Shown here: one piece after another, positions 11,927-27,237 of the stretch
How the letters are laid out: each line of letters opens with the position of its first letter
How positions within the stretch are numbered: the stretch's first letter is position 1
Assembly (NCBI GenBank): GCA_037693485.1
Contig: CM075346.1
Span: 98,996,501-99,060,500, forward strand
Direction of reading: 5' to 3'
Source of the DNA: Kitagawia praeruptora
Lineage: Eukaryota > Streptophyta > Magnoliopsida > Apiales > Apiaceae
DNA: 64,000 bases
Translations under genes and position numbers: made by a program
The notes under the pieces: generated by a model
The model's database searches: none
Told to the model about the DNA's origin: nothing
Seen by the model: the letters and a program-made list of their open reading frames with translations, nothing else

Positions 11927-12451
11927 CAGTCCGATCTTTCCAAGGAACCACATCCTGTGTTCTTCGGTAACCCCTTTTTGTGAGCCTTGCTAGGCAACTA
12001 GCTGTAAATCTCTAACTGTGAGCCTTTCTTTATCAGCCCGGTCCCTCACTGTCCACCCCATTTCAGATCGATTTCAATGCTCTCAACCAACTGATATTGA
12101 TCAGTTATAGAAGAGATACAGATGAGATTAATGAGTTGGGTGTTAGAAAATGAAAAATGAAATTGAAAGACCAATACATGTATCGTGTATATAGCCAAGT
12201 TATTATTGCCCCTTGTTTTTTTTTATTGATTTTATAAAATAATATTGATGCCGTTAGCTGTGATTGACGGGAATCATCAAAGTGTAAATAAAATTGAAGC
12301 GGAGTATTGAAAGTGATACTTTTTAAAAAGTTATATAGTAAGTGGTAGAAGGTCCAACTGTAGGTACACAAAGTGCATTTTTGTCGTAAAATAATACATT
12401 TAAACAAAGGTGAAATTGTTGAAAGGCTGGTGAAGCTTCGTGCAATTGAAG
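11927..12451 (+). promoter_or_regulatory. upstream region of the plastid-protein gene
   Basis: These 525 bp separate the LARD-like element from the start codon at 12452. They presumably contain promoter and 5' UTR. No TATA box or other promoter motif stands out clearly. The overlapping frames at 12105-12407 (minus) and 12373-12555 (plus) are shadows. Confidence 0.35.
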
Positions 12452-16188
<3,737 letters not shown>

Positions 16189-16515
16189 TCTGTACAAGTA
16201 CATGGATACTGATTCCAAATCTTTAAACATGTAAAGTTGTATTGGTTTGAGATCAATTACCAATCAGTAGTGTTTTGTATAGGTAGTTTGCTGCATTTAG
16301 CATATTGTATTCAAACAATTTATAACATTATAATGATGTACCAAGATCTGTTATAGGACCAACATCTTTGTATTCTTTAACTAATAAATGTGCTGATGAC
16401 CCAAATTCATGCTGAAATTCAAGTTATCCTTCTTCAACCTTGAAACTAAACTTTCTAAATTGAAGGGAGTGTTTGTTGGGAATGTAGATCGGGAATGAGA
16501 ATGATTAACATACTC
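16189..16515 (+). other. 3' flank of the plastid-protein gene
   Basis: It contains the probable 3' UTR; AATAAATG at 16382-16389 is a possible polyadenylation signal. No gene is seen. Confidence 0.45.
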
Positions 16516-16517
16516 TA

Positions 16518-16846
16518 GGCTATGTTCACTTGGATTGAATGGAATGAGGGGAGAATGGAATGAAATTTATACTATTAATTGGGGGAGATTGGGGAAAGTG
16601 TTTATAAATTTCATTCCTTGCTTCATTCCTCTCCAAATAATTTGAACTAGAATTCTAACCCACATGTTTTGGAAGGAATGCTCCATTCCCAATCTTCATC
16701 ATTTTTCTTGCAATCTTCATCATAAAAAACTTCTTCTCCCTCATATTTGTTCATTATTTCCCCCAACATCCCCTTTCTTCATAAATTTTGTTTACAATTT
16801 TCATTCCATTCCTACCACATTCCATTCTTTCCAAGTGAACACAACC
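16518..16846. mobile_element. PIF/Harbinger-like (Tourist-type) MITE
   Basis: The termini GGCTATGTTCACTTGGATTG and the reverse complement of CTTTCCAAGTGAACACAACC form inverted repeats of about 28 bp with a few mismatches. They start GG and contain TGTTCACTTGG, as in PIF/Harbinger MITEs. The element is bordered by TA on both sides (CTA left, TAG right), so a clean 3-bp target duplication is not shown. At 329 bp with no coding sequence it fits a MITE. The 61-codon frame inside it is not a gene. Confidence 0.75.
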
Positions 16847-16848
16847 TA

Positions 16849-17206
16849 GAATGAGTTACCCATTCCATAGTCCATACAATCAATTTACTCATTCAAAAAC
16901 GCATGAATTGAGGTTCCGATTTCCGTTTTCCTGAGGTTACTCCAATAGAAGGCACACTTAAGTAAGCACTCTCATTAAGCAAACCTTTCATCGGAAGAAA
17001 TAGTAGGGTGGAGATGAAATGTACCTTGCTCCTAAGGAAAATAATTCGAAACTAGAGGTGTGCGAAAAGATTCTCTCTAAAATAAGATTCGGAAGTAGGG
17101 CAGCATTGATACAAAACCTCTGACAAAGATCAAAAATCGAAAATTTATTTACAAGTATGGTGCATTAGAAACTTTGGGTTTTCACCGTATCTCTCTCTAT
17201 AAATAA
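16849..17206. other. intergenic DNA between MITE and Helitron
   Basis: No gene or clear element. It forms part of the distal upstream region of the WD40 gene. Confidence 0.4.
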
Positions 17207-17409
17207 CTAGCTTATGACCCGTGCGAAGCACTGGTTTCTTTTCATAGTAAACACTGGTTTCTTTTCATAGTTGTAATATAATAATTTTATTATTTATTTT
17301 AATAATTATGATAATCAAACTATTATTTATTTTAATAATTATGATAACCAAACCGAAAACAAAACTTTCAAAATTTTTAATGGTTTTAATATAATAGTAG
17401 GAGTATAGA
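17207..17409 (-). mobile_element. 203-bp miniature Helitron upstream of the WD40 gene
   Basis: On the minus strand it starts TCTATACTCCTACTATTATA and ends AAGCTAG. A subterminal hairpin (CCCGTGCGAAGCACTGG on the plus strand, 17219-17235, one mismatch) lies about 12 bp from the CTAG end. The flanking bases give the A|T insertion context (A at 17206, T at 17410 on the plus strand). Only terminal sequences remain, so this is a minimal non-autonomous copy. It ends about 330 bp before the WD40 start codon. Confidence 0.88.
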
Positions 17410-17640
17410 TAGATAGATAAATAGTATAGATAGATTTACATTTGCTTTTTTGTTGTAAAAAACATTTCCATCTTTTTTTCCTTTTTCCTTGCGAGAATCA
17501 TTTCCATCTCTATTTCACAAATTCTTACACAAACACAAACTACATATACAAAGAACTAGTTCTAACCAGACAAACACATCCAAACCCCCTTCTCTCTGGT
17601 GATCAAGAAAACCCATTCAATTTTAACAAAAAAGAAAACC

Positions 17641-17644
<4 letters not shown>
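17410..17644 (+). promoter_or_regulatory. core promoter/5' UTR region of the WD40 gene
   Basis: It lies between the Helitron and the (CT)n tract and is rich in pyrimidine-run and CAAAC phrases typical of plant 5' leaders. A TATA-like ACTACATATACAAAG at about 17539-17553 is a weak candidate. The 117- and 131-codon frames crossing into the CT tract are shadows. Confidence 0.4.
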
Positions 17645-17725
<81 letters not shown>

Positions 17726-17739
17726 TCTCTCTCTCTCTC
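17645..17739 (+). repeat. (CT)n tract abutting the WD40 start codon
   Basis: A CT run of about 95 bp, with one CCC interruption at 17720-17722, ends directly at the ATG (17741). It therefore lies in the 5' UTR or proximal promoter. GA/CT tracts are known binding sites for plant BBR/BPC proteins; a role here is inference. Confidence 0.95.
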
Positions 17740-17740
17740 C

Positions 17741-19722
17741 ATGTCAACCACCACGAACCCCCCACCCCGCCCCTACCGCCACCACAAAACCCTAACCGGC
17801 CACACCCTCGCAATCTCCTGCGTCAAATTCTCCACAAACGGCAAGCTCCTCGCCTCTTCTTCCCTCGACAAAACCCTAATTCTCTACTCTCTCCAACCCC
17901 TCGCCAAACTCGCCACTCTCTCCGGCCACACCGCCGGCATCTCCGACCTCGCCTGGTCCTCCGACTCCCACTACATTTGCTCCGCTTCCGATGACTCCAC
18001 TCTCCGTATTTGGGACGCTGTCGTTTTCGAGTGCGTAAAAACCCTTCGAGGCCACACTAACTATGTTTTCTGTGTCAATTTTAGTCCTAGGAGTGATATG
18101 ATTGTTTCGGGGTCTTTCGATGAGACTGTTAGGGTTTGGGATGTTAAGACAGGGAGAGTTGTTCATGTGATCCAGGCACATTCAATGCCTGTGACTTCGG
18201 TTGGGTATAATCGAGATGGGAGTTTGATTGTTTCGGGTAGTCATGATGGGAGTTGTAAGATTTGGGATAATGATACTGGGAAATGTTTAAAGGTTTTGAT
18301 TGATGATAAAACGCCTGCGGTTTCGTTTGCTAAGTTTTCGCCTAATGGCAAGTTTATACTTGTCGCCACGTTGGATGATACTTTGGTGAGTTTTTTCTAG
18401 TTGTGATTGCTGATTTAAAATGTGCTATTGATTGCTTTTGTTATTATTTATAGAGATATGATAGTCATAAAATGATCTCCGAGGTTAGTTAGTTGCTTTG
18501 GTTGTTGGTATTGGGGTAGGAAATTAGTTGAGACTTGAGAGCGAAGAGGACATCACTCTTATTTTCAATGATTATGTCAATTAGGGTATTTTAGTGATAT
18601 TTGTTAGTGGTGATTGATAATTAATAATGTGGTATTGAATGTTTATAATTTGATCTTCAAGTTTAGTCAGTTGCTTGCGTTATTTGGATTGGGTAATTGG
18701 GTTGCAGCCTGTAGGAAATTAAGTGAGAGCAAAGAGATCGTCACTCGTACATGCAGCATATATGTCAATTTGGGTAGTCTAGTGATATTTGTCGGTTGTG
18801 ATTGATGATGAAAAATGTAGTACTTAAAGTTTGTCGTGCTTACGCTTGAAAGAGGGTTTTTTGTTTCTTTATGTGAAATTGTAATCATGAATCGTTCTTG
18901 GAGGTTAGTAAGATGCGGAAATATTGGCACTGGTAGGGAATTAACTGTAAGCAATTAGGATTTACTGGTATATGCAAAATATATATGCAGTCTGGATTTG
19001 ATTACTCTGTTGTGACAAACTGAGGACTGTATCCGTGCTTGAAGCTGTGGTATAGGGAATTTCAGTATTGGAATACTCTAGTAGTGTATTAATGAAAATT
19101 GGAAGCATTGAGGGTCGAATGTACTTCTTTTTGCATTGGCCATTAACTCATTATTGACTAGAAATAGTTGATCTCTGTAGTCTGTAGGTATCCCCTTAGT
19201 TAACTGATACGTCGAATGTATTATTATTTAAGGAACCTGAAATGTCGATGAGGATGATTAGACAAAGAATAGTCTGCAAATATTTTGGTTGCACAGTTTT
19301 AAGTTCTCTTTTAGGGGTTTAGCTTCTGCTCCGTCATTACACATTTACACCTTGCTTTAATAGTTTAAGAGTATAATGTAAATCTGGTGCTAGGACACTT
19401 ACAGGTTTTTAAGGCTTTCTTTTTCCTTCTGCAGAAGCTATGGAATTATCAAACAGGGAAGTTCTTGAAAATTTATACGGGTCATGTGAACAGAATATAC
19501 TGTATAACACCCACCTTCTCAGTGACGAACGGCACGTGCATTGTCAGTGGATCAGAGGATAAGTGTGTCTACATATGGGACCTGCAGGGGAAATCTGTGA
19601 TTCAAAAGCTCGAAGGCCATACTGATACTGTTGTTTCTGTGAGTTGCCATCCTACTGAAAATATGATTGCTTCAGCGGGTCTTGATCAGGATAGGACAGT
19701 CAGGATATGGATTCAAGATTGA
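17741..19722 (+). CDS. WDR5: WD40-repeat protein, WDR5-like (COMPASS core subunit)
   Basis: Two exons, 17741-18385 and 19435-19722, join in phase 0 across a 1,049-bp GT..AG intron and encode 310 residues. Seven WD40 blades can be read. Typical phrases are LTGHTLAISCVKFS, LRGHTNYVFCVNFSP with FDETVRVWD, SHDGSCKIWD, FAKFSPNGKFIL, the intron-spanning LDDTL/KLWN, YTGHVNRIYC and LEGHTDTVVSVSCHPTEN. Length and blade order match plant WDR5A/WDR5B. WDR5 scaffolds COMPASS-like histone H3K4 methyltransferases in the nucleus by binding SET-domain and RbBP5/ASH2 partners. The N-terminus is short and Pro/Thr-rich. The last blade reads LDQDRTVRIW, slightly longer than the common LDKTVRIW form. I cannot separate WDR5A from WDR5B. 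Coding GC is high near the start and drops later, which is common in plant genes. Confidence 0.93.
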
Positions 19723-20320
19723 CTAATGATTTACTTATATCAAATTGGTGAGCTTTTTCTTGTTCTCTGTACTTTAATTCTCATCGATTTTTCTCTACTA
19801 GCCAAAGATGTGTATGTCATGCTTGAACATCTGTAATGGTAGTGACGTGGGAAGCAAACATTATGTATTGTGGTTATAGTGAACTAATAATGTAATGGTT
19901 GCAGTGTTAGAGGCTTTGTTGTGTGTAATTGTGTGTCGGACAGGGTTCATCTTATATTTTGCATTTGTACCCATATTTCTCCACATGATTTATGATAATA
20001 TCAAGATATTAATAAGCTTCCTATTTACAACATTGCGCGTAATTATGTACAATCGTTCATATTTTTTTAAGGTCACATCATATTCGTAAGTGCATATGCT
20101 GTGTTCAGCCTATATTCACTTTCTTTCACCTAGTGGAAAATTAGATCATTGTTGATGCATCAGCCTCCATTGTATATTTTTGTGAAGTTTGTAGTCATCA
20201 GCTTCCTCTGTTCTTGTTTGCAAAGGGTTGCATCCTTACAAATCTTATTTCTTTTCATAGTTCAGACTTTAGTTGGTGCATATATGCAATTTTCCGGGGA
20301 GTTCCACGTTGCAACATAGT
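19723..20320 (+). other. 3' flank of the WD40 gene
   Basis: AT-rich 3' UTR and downstream DNA. The 64-codon frame at 19895-20089 lacks coding features. Confidence 0.45.
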
Positions 20321-20885
20321 ATATATATATAGGGTCCTACTCCACTACAAACTAAAATTAACTACAAACTACAAACTAAAAACTAAACACTAATCCAACA
20401 TTTCATGCTAATCTAATGATCAAACTAGGTGTACCCCAATACAAAAAATGCTTAAAATACTTGGTTCTATTCAACCAAAAAAAAAAAAATCACTGTTCAC
20501 GTGATGACGTGGCAGTGGATTTCACTGGTTAACAGTGTTTCGCACCTTCTTGTACGGCGCTTCGCGCCTTTATCATTCTAAAGTTGTAAGGAATGACAAT
20601 CAATGGTAAAGGCAATAGACGATTGACGGATTGACGGGTGTGTCGAGGGCCTTCGGTCCTCATGACTACCAGGCCCTCATGACTACCTAACTCATCCGTT
20701 TACTGTCTTAAATGCTTTGCATTTCCAGGGAAGAATTTTTTTTTTTTTTGATAGAGCCAATTATTTTAAGCATCTTTCGTGAAGGTACCCTTGGCGGGAA
20801 ACTTAGAATAGATGAAATATAATTAATTTAGTGTTTAGTTTGTATTTAAGGATTAGTTTGTATTTGAGCAAAAGCCTATATATAT
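20321..20885. mobile_element. MITE-like element with TATATATAGG-bordered inverted ends
   Basis: The left end (TATATATATAGGGTCC, then CTCCACTACAAACTAA) and the reverse complement of the right end (TATATATAGGCTTTTGCTCA, then AATACAAACTAA) align with gaps. The inner parts also mirror each other (AACTAAACACTAA). The superfamily and target duplication are uncertain because the borders are TA repeats. The middle carries GACGTGGCAGTGGATTTCAC and a GGCGCTTCGCGCC palindrome at 20557-20569. Confidence 0.55.
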
Positions 20886-21738
20886 AGTTGCGTTCCATAC
20901 AGAACACTTTAAATAAAGAACAATAAAGAACAGCGGTCAGCACCATTCATTTTTTTAACGTCGAGGATTAAAAGATACAAAAGTAATAAAAATTAAGAAC
21001 ATATACGTACATAACATCCCATATACACCAGCATCGAGAAACTCACGTAACAACTCAAATTAAAGTAATGGTTCATTAATTATTTAAAATTAACAAATTC
21101 AATATACTAGCGAACCGCCCGTGCTTGTGTAAATAAATTTTTTTTTTTGTTAGAACTACTTCTGAACTTGGTTTATTTACGATAGGTAGGCAATATGTAA
21201 AAATTATTAGTTGAATATATTATAATCAGAGAAATTTGTTGAAAAATGATACTAGTAATCACGTTTGTCAATAAAGTAAAAAAAAAAACAATAGTATAAT
21301 CTACATTCCTTGATCATGAATATACCAGACTCAGGTTTTGCGAGTCTTATGAAATTTGGTTGATTTGGTTGATTAAAATAATATTTGTTAATCGGTAAGG
21401 TATTTGTTGAACTGTAAGGTGTTATACTCCAATGAAATTGACTATAATGATTGTTGTCATAAATATAATGTATAATTTTGCTATAATGATTGTTGTTATA
21501 AATATAATGTATAATTTTGATATGGTAATAGATGATGTGGATTTTTCTACAGGCAGATCTGTAAAAGTTCAACAAAAATAGTCAATATCACATGGTTGGA
21601 TAAAATCATAAAAATATAAACAAAGATTTTACACCGTTGGAGTGTACTATTTTTAACATATTCTGTAAATTTTTTATTTTTGATAAGACAATTTTAATTT
21701 TACTTAAGGGGTCTCCACAGTTGGAGATGCTATTATCA
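20886..21738. other. intergenic DNA, possible decayed Helitron end
   Basis: CTAG at 21107-21110 followed by CGAACCGCCCGTGCTTG could be a decayed minus-strand Helitron 3' end, but the hairpin is not intact. A short direct repeat (ATGATTGTTGTTATAAATAT and variant) lies at 21447-21512. The minus frame at 21252-21575 reflects this repeat. Confidence 0.35.
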
Positions 21739-21740
21739 TA

Positions 21741-21970
21741 CTCCCTCCGTCCCATTTTGTATGACACTCTTCTTTTTGCACGTATTTCAATATGATTGGA
21801 CGTGTACTTATAGATAATATTTTTTAATTTTTTTTGTTTTGTATAAAAGTATAGATTCTATATTTTTATATAAATAAAAAAAATTAAAAAATTATAATTC
21901 ACAAGTATCCGATCCGAACACATTGAAATGCGAAAAAGTCTGAGAATCTTACTTTTTGGAACGGAGAGAG
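21741..21970. mobile_element. Stowaway-like MITE, complete
   Basis: It begins CTCCCTCCGTCCCA and ends TGGAACGGAGAGAG, inverted copies with two mismatches, and is flanked by TA on both sides (21739-21740, 21971-21972). It is 230 bp long and non-coding. Confidence 0.85.
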
Positions 21971-21972
21971 TA

Positions 21973-22413
21973 GTTCATTAACTATCTCAAAGAAGAAGTT
22001 TATATCGAAACGTGTGTATGTTTCTTAAAAAGAAAGTTTGTGTTGTTTACACTTTACCGTCCCGCTCATGTTGTTCTCTTTCTTATTTTTCTAATGATAG
22101 TCATGTACTCATGTTGACCATAGTGATATAACTGAATATAAAAAAATATTAGTCATCCCAATCATTATAATTTGAATAAAAAAGAAACTATTGAATCAAA
22201 ATAATAACTAAATGTGACTAATTTTTTCAAAATGTAAAAGTTTTACACATTATGAAAAACCTCCACATCGCATTTGTTTCCGTATTTGTCTTGTGATTTC
22301 AATAAAATTATTAGTTCAGTGGTTGTTCAACCTTTTGTACGAGACTATATTTTCAATTGCAAGTATCATATATGGAAGTAGTAGTATTAGTGTAGTATGA
22401 TACAAAAATCCAA
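21973..22413. other. AT-rich intergenic DNA
   Basis: Nothing recognisable. It ends at the hAT target duplication. Confidence 0.4.
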
Positions 22414-22794
22414 TTTAGTAGTAGGGCTATCAAAAAAATTCGAAAAATTCGATATCCGTTCGAAATATCTGTATTCGTATTCAGAAAAAAGCGGATATTA
22501 TCCGTATCCGATTTAAAGCGGATATTATCCGTATCCGAATTCGAATCTTTCAATATCCGACGGATATTATCCGTATTCGTATTCGAAAATATCCGAATCC
22601 GAAATTAAGTATATATGAAATATGATATATAAATATACAATTACACATTTTATTCTGTTTTAAATATACAAGCATATAACCCCGTGCAATATAGGATTCT
22701 TTTTTAATATTTAGAATTACATAAGTTATGTTATCAAACAATATTTTAATTTATATTTATTAATTAACGTATTTTTGTTTATATTTTTTTAAAA

Positions 22795-23165
22795 ATATTT
22801 CTCGACAATCCAACCGTACGGATGTCAAGATATATTTAATTTAGTGATATTCCAAAATTTTCAAAAATTAATTTGGTTGAAGATCTTAGTAGATCACTAA
22901 TATTCTAACTAGTACTAGTAACTAGTGATTTGTCACGCATTGTGGTTTCTATTTTTTAAAAAATATTTCTCGACGATCCAACCGTAGGAATGTCAAGATA
23001 TATCTAATTAAGTGATATTCCCAAATTTTCAAAAAATAAAAAATTAATTTGGTTGGAGATCTTAGTAGATCACTAATATTCTAACTAGTACTAGTAACTA
23101 GTGATTTGTCACGCATTGTGGTTTCTATTTTTTAAAAAAATATTTCTCGACGATCCAACCGTACG
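22795..23165. repeat. tandem repeat of about 173 bp inside the hAT element
   Basis: TATTTCTCGACAATCCAACC at about 22796 recurs (with GATCC) at about 22967 and 23142. Each copy is followed by the same text including ATTCTAACTAGTACTAGTAA. Two full copies and the start of a third are present. Confidence 0.85.
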
Positions 23166-23299
23166 GATGTCAAAATATATCTAATTTAATGATATTCCCA
23201 AATTTTATGTCCTTAATGAATTCGTTAATTTTTAATTGGGATTAGTTTTAATACCCGATTAAAATTTTAACTTAACAAAACTTACTTAACCATTTTTCT

Positions 23300-23373
23300 A
23301 TAGTCAACCGCTCACAAACCCGCCCCGCCCCGCCCAGCCCAGCCCAGTCTGCTCTCTCTCTCTCTGTTATATA

Positions 23374-23409
<36 letters not shown>

Positions 23410-24010
23410 TTAAATCTTTGAAATTATATATAAAATCATGTGTAGCTCGGTTTGAAAATCCGATTACATATTCGAGTTCTACAAATCGAGACCGTCGTTT
23501 TGATATAAATATCATTTGATTCAGAGACGAAATTTTTTTGGGTGATTTTTGTATAATTCAATTTTATTCGAGTTTGGGCTTGATTTTGAGCATGATAGGT
23601 TGTAGATCGTTGTATGTTTGTGTATTTATGTTGATCTTGAATTTTTCTGGGCATGTTTTGGTTCGTCGGAAAATGCTTGAGGTGGCCGGAATCGATCACT
23701 GTGATGTTTGTTCAAAATTTTCTTTTAGCCATTGTGTAGATCGTTGCATGCTAATAGGTATATGTTAATTTCATAAACTTTCAAAATTGTTTTGCCTCTC
23801 CGAAAAATGTTCGATTGAACGAAAAACTCATGTTCGTAATTGTTTTGTAATTCTGGGTTGATATATGTTTAGATCGGGTCGTGTTTAAACATATTTATTA
23901 ATTTCATAATTTTAGGGGTTGGTTTAAAGTCGCCGGGAAATGAACTCCGGTGACCGTGTTCTTGGATGTTCTTCAAGTTATTGCTTAAGTGTTGGCTGCT
24001 TCATGTTCTT
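23300..24010 (+). other. possible captured gene fragment in the hAT element
   Basis: A GC-rich run (CCGCCCCGCCCCGCC, 23321-23335), a short CT run and a (TA)n tract at about 23370-23407 are followed by less AT-biased sequence with GGCCGGAATCGATCAC. This resembles a promoter plus 5' UTR/intron segment rather than hAT ends. The 76-codon frame at 23538-23768 has no recognisable domain. Capture is inference. Confidence 0.3.
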
Positions 24011-24208
24011 GATTTTCTTGCCGTAAGTAGGACAAAAAAAAAATCCAATTTTTAAATTCATATTTTGGAAAACAGATTCGGATCCGGATATTATCCGTAT
24101 CCGGATAATATTCGTCGGATTCGGATACGAATATTATTTTTGGTATATTCCCGGATAATATGACTGTATCCGTATCCGTATTATCCGATTGACATCCCTA
24201 TTTAGTAG

Positions 24209-24551
24209 TGTCTTATTATGTCTCATATATTGATGTATTGAAAATATCATAATAAAATTATTAATAGTACACAAATCATAAAAATATTATTAATATTCGA
24301 TTTGAAAAATAATTATATGATTTTTTAAAAAAAACTTTGACTTTGTTACCTTGCATGAAGTTTTCCACTGGCTCTTCTAAAGTGTTAAAGGGATGGGCGA
24401 TAACATCATTAGTTATATCATTTTAAAAAATCATGAAATCATAAAGTTAATACACGTGGATAAAATAATTTTTTTTGCTTCAATAATATGTTATGCGGTC
24501 AATCAATATCGTATATATGTATACTATTATATCTATCTATCTATCTATCTA
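24209..24551. repeat. intergenic DNA ending in an (ATCT)n run
   Basis: AT-rich DNA followed by about five CTAT/ATCT units (24530-24551) directly against the next Helitron 5' end. Confidence 0.5.
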
Positions 24552-26146
24552 TCTACTCTATTATATTAAAGCCGAAACATTAAAAGTTTGGTTGGTTGGT
24601 TGGTTGGTACCTATTGAATTTACCTAATTACCCTTATTTAACTATTAACTAAATACATAATTTCCTTTTTCATATTAAACATATTACCTTTTCTATTTGT
24701 CACTAACTAATTAATTTCCCTTTTCAGGTAAAGCACAATATCTTTATTATTTTATCTAACTAAAATTTCTCCTTTCTTATAAACACTACAAGCAATTTTG
24801 AAAATAACATAATTATATTATAGTTACTATTAACCAATCAATTACCTTTTTTAGCCAAAACATATTACCTTTTCTCTATTTTATAACTAAAATATCTCTT
24901 TAACTAAAATATTTTTTTTTACAAATATATCACGGGGTTCTATTTAATAAATAATAATATTATAATACTAATAATTATTAATTACCCTTTTCAACTAAAA
25001 CATATCATCTTTTCCCTATTTTATAATTCAAATTCCTTTTTTCTAGAAATATCACGGGCAACATTAATTTCTCAATATCTAAAAACACTACGAACAATTT
25101 AATTTAGTGAAATAACATAAATTAAATTATAATTACTATAAACTAATTAATTACCTTTTCCACCTAAAACATGTTTCCTTTTAATTTTCTCTAACTAACA
25201 CCTCACTTTTTTCAGTTAAATCACGGCATTCTAAATTATAATTTTATAAGTACTTATAATTAAACGATTACCTTTTTGAATACCTTTTTCACCTAAAACG
25301 TATCATATTTTCCATATTTTATAATTCAAATTCTTTTTTTCTAGAAATATCATGGGCAACATTAATTTCTCACAATCTAAAGACATTACGAACAATTTAA
25401 TTTAGTGAAATAACATAAATTAAATTATAATTATTATAAACTAATCAATTACCTTTTTCACCTAAAACATGTCATCTTTTTAATTTTCACATTACAGTTT
25501 CTATTTTCTCTAAATAAAATCAATCTTTTTTCAATTATATCACGGACGGTTCTATTTAATAAAATAAAATAACAATATTATAATGTTAATAATTAACCGA
25601 TTAAGTTTAAGCTAAAATTTATCATCTTTTCTATATTTTCTAACTAAAATATCTCTATTCTTTAAAATATCACGGGCAACACTAATTTTTCCTTTTCTTA
25701 AAACTTTACGAGCAATTTTATTTAGAAAAATAACATAATTGAATTATAATTACTATAAACTAATCAATTACCTTTTTCACCTAAATCATGTTTCCTTTTT
25801 AATTTTCTATAACTAACACCTCACTTTTTTCAGTTAAATCACAGCATTCTATTTAATAAAATAAAATTATAATTTTATAAGTACTTATAATTAACCGATT
25901 ACCTTTTTGAACTAAGATGTATTATCTTTTCAATATTTTCTAACTAAAATCCCTCTTTTCATAGAAATATAACGGATAACATTTATAATTTTTTTTTTGC
26001 TAATTAACATTTATATAATTATTATCAAATCATCTCATTTAAAAATTTAAACCTCCAAAATTCATATTTTAAAAAAAGTAAATCGAATTAATAAAGCATA
26101 TCATATAATATTAAAAGAAATCCGTGCATCGCACGGGTTTTAAGCT
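24552..26146 (+). mobile_element. Helitron, plus strand, about 1.6 kb
   Basis: It begins TCTACTCTATTATATTAAAG after A and continues CCGAAACATTAAAAGTTTGG, the family's 5' end, with a (TTGG)n run. It ends with the hairpin CCGTGCATCGCACGG (26122-26136) and TTTTAAGCTTA, where CTTA stands in place of CTAG and runs straight into the next unit. The interior shows several diverged internal duplications (ATCAATTACCTTTTTCACCT and variants). No coding sequence. Confidence 0.75.
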
Positions 26147-27237
26147 TACTATTATATAAAAGCAGAAACATTAAAAGTTTTGGTACCTGTTTTTTGGTTC
26201 TTAGTGAATTTACTTATTTACCATTCATTAAAAAATATATATTTAATATCTATACTATTAAAATAGTAAAATAAATTATAACATAAAATAATTAATGGTA
26301 ATTACTAATTAGTCGAATGCCTTTTTTCACATTCACTTTTAGTTGAAGATATTACATTTTATAAACACCTAAAAAATTAATCGTATCATATCTTCCAATC
26401 ATTAATATTTCCTTTCGAATTAAAACACGTAACCTTTTTGTTTTATAAGGAAACATTAGTATAATTCTTCATTAAAAAGAAAAATATATTCGATATTTAT
26501 ACTATTAAAACAGCTAAAATAAATAATAACATAAAATAATTAATGTTAATTAGTCGATTGCCTTTTTCGCATTTACTTTAATTGAAGATATAACCTTTTA
26601 TAAACAACTGAAAACATCAATCGTATCATATCTTTCAATCATTAATATTTCCTTTCGTATTAAAACACATTACCTTTTTGATTTAAAACTAATATTATCA
26701 CACCATATTTTTCAATTATTTAATAAAATATATTAAAAATCCCTATACGTTATTTATAACAAGGAAACATTAGTATAATTCGTAAACATGAGTATATTAA
26801 ATTATATTGAATTAAAATTAAAAAGTCATTAAAAATAATGATTACATAATTGTAATATTGAATAAAATTTATAAAATAATAAAATAAACACCATATCAAT
26901 AAATTTTATTTATAACATAATAAAATTTTAGTATAATTTTATAAATTTATATCTTCCAATCAGTAATATTTTCTCCTAATTTAAACACTTTGACTTTTAA
27001 TTTAAAACATAATCTTGCAATAATTAATATATACCCAAAAATATTACACTATATCTTCTAATCACTAACAAAATATAATAGAAATCCGTATACTACGAAT
27101 AATGACCGTTAGATTTTTAGTAAAAAATCAGAATCGTTAGATATAATGATTAGATATATTATATGATTAAATTAATTTACTAAAATTTCAAGGTTTGAAT
27201 TCCATCAACTACATATTTATTTTAAAATTTTATAATA
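26147..27237 (+). mobile_element. Helitron 5' portion, plus strand
   Basis: It opens TACTATTATATAAAAGCAG directly at the end of the previous Helitron, then AAACATTAAAAGTTTTGGTA. It contains an internal near-duplicate (26226-26480 versus 26480-26760). Its own 3' end is missing; it is cut by the minus-strand Helitron at 27238. Confidence 0.65.

Larger units (their letters stand above)
22422..24200. mobile_element. non-autonomous hAT element, 1.78 kb
   Basis: The ends TAGGGCTATC and TGACATCCCTA are imperfect inverted termini of the TAGGGATGGCAA type. They are flanked by an exact 8-bp duplication, TTTAGTAG, at 22414-22421 and 24201-24208, the hAT hallmark. Both subterminal zones carry many copies of ATTATCCG/GGATAT phrases, as hAT transposase-binding regions do. 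No transposase frame is present. The middle holds a tandem repeat (22795-23165) and a stretch that looks unlike the ends (23290-24010). Confidence 0.9.

Noticed and set aside
17442..17994. Several frames (117, 83 and 131 codons) over the WD40 gene start
   Set aside because: They run through the (CT)n leader or are other-frame shadows of the WD40 exon.
23312..23768. Short frames around the GC-rich and (TA)n segment
   Set aside because: No domain and no start context; they reflect low-complexity sequence.
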